A stretch of DNA of 36,890 nucleotides from Candidatus Poribacteria bacterium (GTDB lineage: Bacteria > Poribacteria > WGA-4E > WGA-3G). The notes beneath the pieces are model-generated. The model worked only from the letters and a program-made list of their open reading frames with translations, made no database searches and was not told the DNA's origin. This document shows, one piece after another, positions 33,136 through 36,890 of the stretch. The position numbers and the translations under genes were made by a program. How positions within the stretch are numbered: the stretch's first letter is position 1; each line of letters opens with the position of its first letter. The stretch covers positions 1 to 36,890 of the forward strand of contig JAPPBX010000019.1 of the NCBI GenBank assembly GCA_026702755.1. The letters are read 5' to 3'.

Positions 33136-36100
33136 TCATCTTTGAATAAGCATCTTTCGGGTCGCATGGAAATCCCCAGCTTTAAGTGAATAAAAATATA
33201 CGCCGCTCGCGACAGATTCACCTGCAGCATTACGCCCATTCCAATAGGCAGTGTGCGAACCGGCTTTGCGGTAGCCCAGTGTTTTAAAATAGATACGCCG
33301 CCCTTGAGCATCATAGATATGAAGTGACACGTTCACATCTGAGGCGAGTTGATAGGGAATCCATGTCTCTGGGTTAAATGGGTTCGGAAAATTTTGACTT
33401 AAACGGTTGACTAACGTAGATTTGACAGTAGTCGGTGTCCACTCAGATTGCGTAGGTTCTTCCACCGCAAGTGAGTAACCCTCTGGATGCACACGAAAAA
33501 TACGGAGTTGATAGAGATCCGCCACATAGAGGGCTCCCCCTACCAACTGCAATTCAAACGGAAACCGGAGTTCACGAAAATGAGAGGTAGCTATCAACGT
33601 ACGTGTGTCAATAACTTGGATGCTATCACTATCAAGCAGATAGAGATAGTTACCACTTACTTTTACATCAATTGGGAGGGCATCATTCTCGTATACGTCC
33701 TCCAACCTCGGATCATTTAGTTCAGCCACATCAAGCACAGCAACCCCGACAGCACTGTCCAGTAGATACGCACGTTCATCTGCGAACGCAACGCCCGTCG
33801 CGTTTCCTTGTGTCGCGTAACTTCCAATTAGGCGCGGGATTGTCGGTGCTGTAATGTCAAAGACATGCAGTCCTCCTTCAAGCGCAGCAACATAGGCGCG
33901 TGCAGGCGAATTCGCATCAACGACGACGCGATAGGCACTTCCCCGCATGTCGCGTCTGGATACAATTCTGCTCTGATGGGGAACCCGGCTATCAACCACA
34001 ATTAGGGATTCTGCACAAAGGTAGGCGTACCCCTCGTGCAAAGCAATATCCGAAACGGATGCGGCTGTTGGAATATGTGCCACAACCGTATTTAAAGCGA
34101 GATTAACAACGAACATCCCCGTCTCGGCAGCAAGGAAACCGTGTCCATCTTGGACACGAACTTTGGCGCAGCTGACAGTATCAAGCCGATTGTCAGAAAC
34201 GACACCCTTCGCAGACAATGACAGTTTTTTTGTTACAGTACCCTGATAAGGGGTCGTAAATTCGATGGTCTTCAACCCATCAGTGCCGTTTGCGATATAG
34301 ACAGTGCGTTCTCCGTCTGTTGTTTCGGCAACATCAAGTCCATAAACCGTGCCACCAGATGCATATCGGTGCAACCACTTTGGTGATTCTGCTTCGCTAA
34401 CATCAATTGTTTGGATACCACCCTTTCCATCAGCGACATACGCGAGTGTTCCTTCAAGGACCACATCAGTTGCCTTACCAAACGTAGGCTGTGTGGAAGT
34501 TCGCCGCGGTTGTTGTGGGTTACGTACATTGATAATATGGAGCCCAGTCTGTTGGTCTGTAAGATAGACGGTGTCGTCATGAAACTGAATACCTGTTGCA
34601 AGCCCCGGCGTATTTAGGCGGAAATCCTCTTCAGGGTTTTGATCATCCGTAATATCCACAACAATGAGGTTACCTGAAGCGACATAGGCGTGTGCCGCAT
34701 TTCTCGTCTTTTCAATCTCATAGGCAGCGGCTAAAATTGGCACAATGCTACGCACGACAAAATTGCCGAATGGGCTTGGATGAAGAATAAAAAGCCCGTG
34801 TCTATCGTCACTGAAGTAAACAACATCGTCATGAATCGTCACATTAAGCGGTCTACCAGCAGTCCGAAAAAAACGCCGAGGTTGTGGTATCCGAGCGTTA
34901 TGGACATCCCGCAAATTGAATACAAGCATTCCGCGCGCATTGTCAAGCACATACAGTTTGTCGTCAGCAACTCGAACCCTATGCGCATTCGTGAACCCAC
35001 CAAGCGTCTTTAGAACGCTCGGATTGGTCGGCACGGAAGTATCAATAATCTGCACACCTGCAGCGCTGTCAGCGACATAAGCGGTATCGCCCTCAACAGC
35101 GACAGATCGCGCACGACCCGGTGTGGCGATCTCACCCGTTCGTACAGGTTGCGTCGGTTCTGTCAACGTGAAGATTTCAAGTCCCCAGTCACTCGCTGCA
35201 TAAAGATATGCCGCATTAGGCCCCCCAATTTCAACATCGGTGTAATCGCTTGCGAGATGAATTTGCGTCACCGGTTCAAGCTGCGTTCCGGGTGTAAGAT
35301 TCACACGCGAGATACTGGGTTGGGTAAGATTACCGAGGGCGTAAGTGATAGCATCAGGCACAGTATCTGACATACGTTGGCGTGGCGCGCCTATTACCGC
35401 TTCAACATTATTGGCGGCAGGTACATCCGCGATATAACGGAGTATCTGCGGGGTATCTGCCGTTACCATTAGGACAATTTCGCCATTACGCTGGAGTCCA
35501 TCTCGCCGAATATGTCCCCTGTTTTTCGTGTCAAACGGAACGGGTGTAACAGCGGGGCGTCCGTTGGTCGGCAAGTAAAGGGTTGTCGCGTAGAGGTTTC
35601 CCGAACCGCTCCCAATCACCGATATGTCCAAAGTCTCTGGCAGATTTTCAAATACAATATAGTATGCACTCCACTGGTCAATAGGAATATTGTTCGCCGC
35701 GCTTGGGTAGTTGAAGATGCGCGGCACTACGGCACTCACCTTTCGGTCACGCAGGTCAGAATAGCCGAGTCGTCTGTTTTGTGCCTGCGTGTTCACCCAA
35801 TTCGCGAGTCCCCAATTCAGAAAGACCTCAGGAAATTGGACATTCTTCCCGTCGCCTGCCAAGGCAGCATTGATCGCGTGTTCACCCAGTGCATCCGTCT
35901 CTATGATTCCACGGATAAGTTCCGGTCCACCATACTGCTCATAGAGATAGAGCATGAGCATGAAAGTCCCGCCGTAATAGGTATCTCTCGTGTTCGCATA
36001 AGCAAGCGAAACACTGGGGTTCGCCAGATAGCCATCAACAAAAATATTGTGTACGGTGCCGTAAACCGCCCATTCAACGAAACTCGCCGTGCCTTCCTCT

Positions 36101-36723
36101 AACCACCGTTGATCAGTTGTTCCACCGTTCTGAAACCAATTGATGAGATGTGCAAATTCATGTGCCAGACTACTATAAAAAGTATGTCGAGAACGTTCTC
36201 TGAACTGGAAAACATCCATATAGAGCATCTCGCGCCGGTTGCTATTCGGTGCTGTCGGCACCTGATCAGCGGGCGCGAAATAACCGCCATAGTCCGCTCC
36301 AGAGTTGTTCATACCGACATCGTGCATCAACAAGGTGATTCGGTTATCTCTGTCGAGTCCGGGTTTCCATTCAGTTCCCATCCATTTCCGAACGCCCGGG
36401 TAGATACGTGTATCAAATTCCCTTGCTACAGCAACTGCGTCGGCATCTGTGAACAATTCTCGCACAGAATTATCAACATAGACATAGAGATGTTCACTCT
36501 TAGCGATACAGGTGGCTGTTACCTCTGTCTCTGGAATGTGAATAAAGAACCGTTCTACCTGTCCGATTTGAACGGGTGCAGCAGGCGCAGCAGGAACCTC
36601 TTCAGAGGGGTGTTCGTTGATATGTGCTTGATGCAGGAGGGGTGTCCCGCACAACCACGGATCCGCGAACACAAAGGCGTTGGTGAGAAAGAGGGTAAGA
36701 TTGATGAATACTAAGAGTCGCAT
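33136..36723 (-). CDS. Secreted HEXXH metallopeptidase-like protein with LVIVD propeller and FlgD/T9SS-like C-terminus
   Basis: A 1195-residue exported protein. A signal peptide spans about 1-20. The N-terminal domain holds the zinc motif HEFAH (188-192) followed by WLEEGTASF with Glu209/Glu210 about 17 residues later, a gluzincin-like arrangement. The middle, about 500-1090, is built from many LVIVD-type repeats of the form LxxxDxxxPxxPxxxG, folding as beta-propeller. Residues 1111-1195 (FPNPFNPETWIPYQL ... YWNGRNAAGESVASGVYFYSL ... MLIQR) are a FlgD-Ig/type 9 secretion-like C-terminal module. It is likely surface-attached or released, and would degrade or bind host or matrix proteins. Catalysis is inferred from the motif. 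Confidence 0.9.
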   Translation of the reverse strand: MRLLVFINLTLFLTNAFVFADPWLCGTPLLHQAHINEHPSEEVPAAPAAPVQIGQVERFFIHIPETEVTATCIAKSEHLYVYVDNSVRELFTDADAVAVAREFDTRIYPGVRKWMGTEWKPGLDRDNRITLLMHDVGMNNSGADYGGYFAPADQVPTAPNSNRREMLYMDVFQFRERSRHTFYSSLAHEFAHLINWFQNGGTTDQRWLEEGTASFVEWAVYGTVHNIFVDGYLANPSVSLAYANTRDTYYGGTFMLMLYLYEQYGGPELIRGIIETDALGEHAINAALAGDGKNVQFPEVFLNWGLANWVNTQAQNRRLGYSDLRDRKVSAVVPRIFNYPSAANNIPIDQWSAYYIVFENLPETLDISVIGSGSGNLYATTLYLPTNGRPAVTPVPFDTKNRGHIRRDGLQRNGEIVLMVTADTPQILRYIADVPAANNVEAVIGAPRQRMSDTVPDAITYALGNLTQPSISRVNLTPGTQLEPVTQIHLASDYTDVEIGGPNAAYLYAASDWGLEIFTLTEPTQPVRTGEIATPGRARSVAVEGDTAYVADSAAGVQIIDTSVPTNPSVLKTLGGFTNAHRVRVADDKLYVLDNARGMLVFNLRDVHNARIPQPRRFFRTAGRPLNVTIHDDVVYFSDDRHGLFILHPSPFGNFVVRSIVPILAAAYEIEKTRNAAHAYVASGNLIVVDITDDQNPEEDFRLNTPGLATGIQFHDDTVYLTDQQTGLHIINVRNPQQPRRTSTQPTFGKATDVVLEGTLAYVADGKGGIQTIDVSEAESPKWLHRYASGGTVYGLDVAETTDGERTVYIANGTDGLKTIEFTTPYQGTVTKKLSLSAKGVVSDNRLDTVSCAKVRVQDGHGFLAAETGMFVVNLALNTVVAHIPTAASVSDIALHEGYAYLCAESLIVVDSRVPHQSRIVSRRDMRGSAYRVVVDANSPARAYVAALEGGLHVFDITAPTIPRLIGSYATQGNATGVAFADERAYLLDSAVGVAVLDVAELNDPRLEDVYENDALPIDVKVSGNYLYLLDSDSIQVIDTRTLIATSHFRELRFPFELQLVGGALYVADLYQLRIFRVHPEGYSLAVEEPTQSEWTPTTVKSTLVNRLSQNFPNPFNPETWIPYQLASDVNVSLHIYDAQGRRIYFKTLGYRKAGSHTAYWNGRNAAGESVASGVYFYSLKAGDFHATRKMLIQR

Positions 36724-36801
36724 GAGATATAATCATTAAAGGTTTTTTATTTTGTATAAACGATAGGTTTTTGGATCTTTTACTGCTCAACCTAACCTAA
36801 A

Positions 36802-36818
36802 TTGAAAATCTTTTTCAA
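36802..36818. repeat. Palindrome TTGAAAA-TCT-TTTTCAA
   Basis: Perfect seven-base arms with a three-base centre, about 80-95 bases upstream of the secreted peptidase gene, in its likely promoter region. It could be an operator; no clear -10 was found with it. Confidence 0.4.
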
Positions 36819-36890
36819 ACTCACGTTAGTTAATTGAGGGTGTTTCATAAATCATTAATATTCTATCGAAAGACAGTTTTAATGTGTGTG

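Noticed and set aside
35512-36102. 196-residue reading frame antisense to the same peptidase
   Set aside because: Shadow frame of a real gene; composition not protein-like.
36109-36714. 201-residue reading frame on the plus strand opposite the secreted peptidase gene
   Set aside because: It is antisense to the HEXXH domain of a well-supported gene, with Cys/Ser/Arg-rich composition and no domain or Shine-Dalgarno.

Overview
The window looks like a chromosomal segment of an uncultivated, moderately AT-rich bacterium. The best guess is a sponge- or seawater-associated member of Candidatus Poribacteria or a close relative. That guess rests on gene style: several Gfo/Idh/MocA oxidoreductases and sugar isomerases, PfkB kinases, a Uma2-family nuclease, and a secreted LVIVD-repeat protein ending in a FlgD/T9SS-like C-terminal module. 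It is an inference, since no rRNA or tRNA gene is present.

Layout. Positions 246-5774 (plus strand) carry a tightly overlapped NUDIX / L-rhamnose mutarotase / PfkB kinase unit, two large covarying hairpins, a coiled-coil protein of unknown role, then a sugar-phosphate isomerase-like protein, a zinc alcohol dehydrogenase and a methyltransferase. Positions 5777-11873 (minus) hold a TonB-dependent receptor, a second PfkB kinase, a Gfo/Idh/MocA dehydrogenase and an NAD-dependent epimerase; this reads as uptake plus sugar catabolism. A plus-strand alpha/beta hydrolase (12015-13049), an exopolysaccharide-initiating sugar transferase (minus) and another Gfo/Idh/MocA protein (plus) follow.

Positions 15911-27752 are all on the minus strand and form the core of the window: an extended SUF iron-sulfur cluster island. 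In transcription order it reads moaA, sufC, sufB, sufD, a glutaredoxin, two accessory genes, sufS, sufU, a small helical protein, a Rieske ferredoxin, a SufT/MIP18-type protein, a MazF toxin pair, a DUF971 protein, a rhodanese, a Uma2 nuclease and a zinc ribbon. SufBCD is the scaffold, SufS/SufU mobilise sulfur, and glutaredoxin, SufT and DUF971 would be carriers or targeting factors. Two guest modules sit inside this island. One is a putative ADP-ribosyltransferase-like protein with a PD-(D/E)XK nuclease-like protein (20923-22389). The other is a MazF toxin with a very odd partner (17589-18325). In that partner the usual DNA-binding domain is replaced by a short prepilin-like hydrophobic N-terminus, and the MazE-type toxin-binding tail is duplicated. 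This is the strongest candidate for something undescribed.

Positions 27963-29037 (plus) encode a small HxH-containing conserved protein and a secreted CBM4/9-like protein, closed by a clear intrinsic terminator. Positions 29147-36723 (minus) carry an AT-rich methyltransferase-like gene of foreign appearance, a D-cysteine desulfhydrase/ACC deaminase-family enzyme, a 522-residue coiled-coil protein with a GrpE-like tail, and a 1195-residue secreted HEXXH protein. Sigma70-like promoters with 16-17 bp spacers are visible before several units. Many intergenic gaps hold palindromes that look like dispersed repeats rather than terminators.
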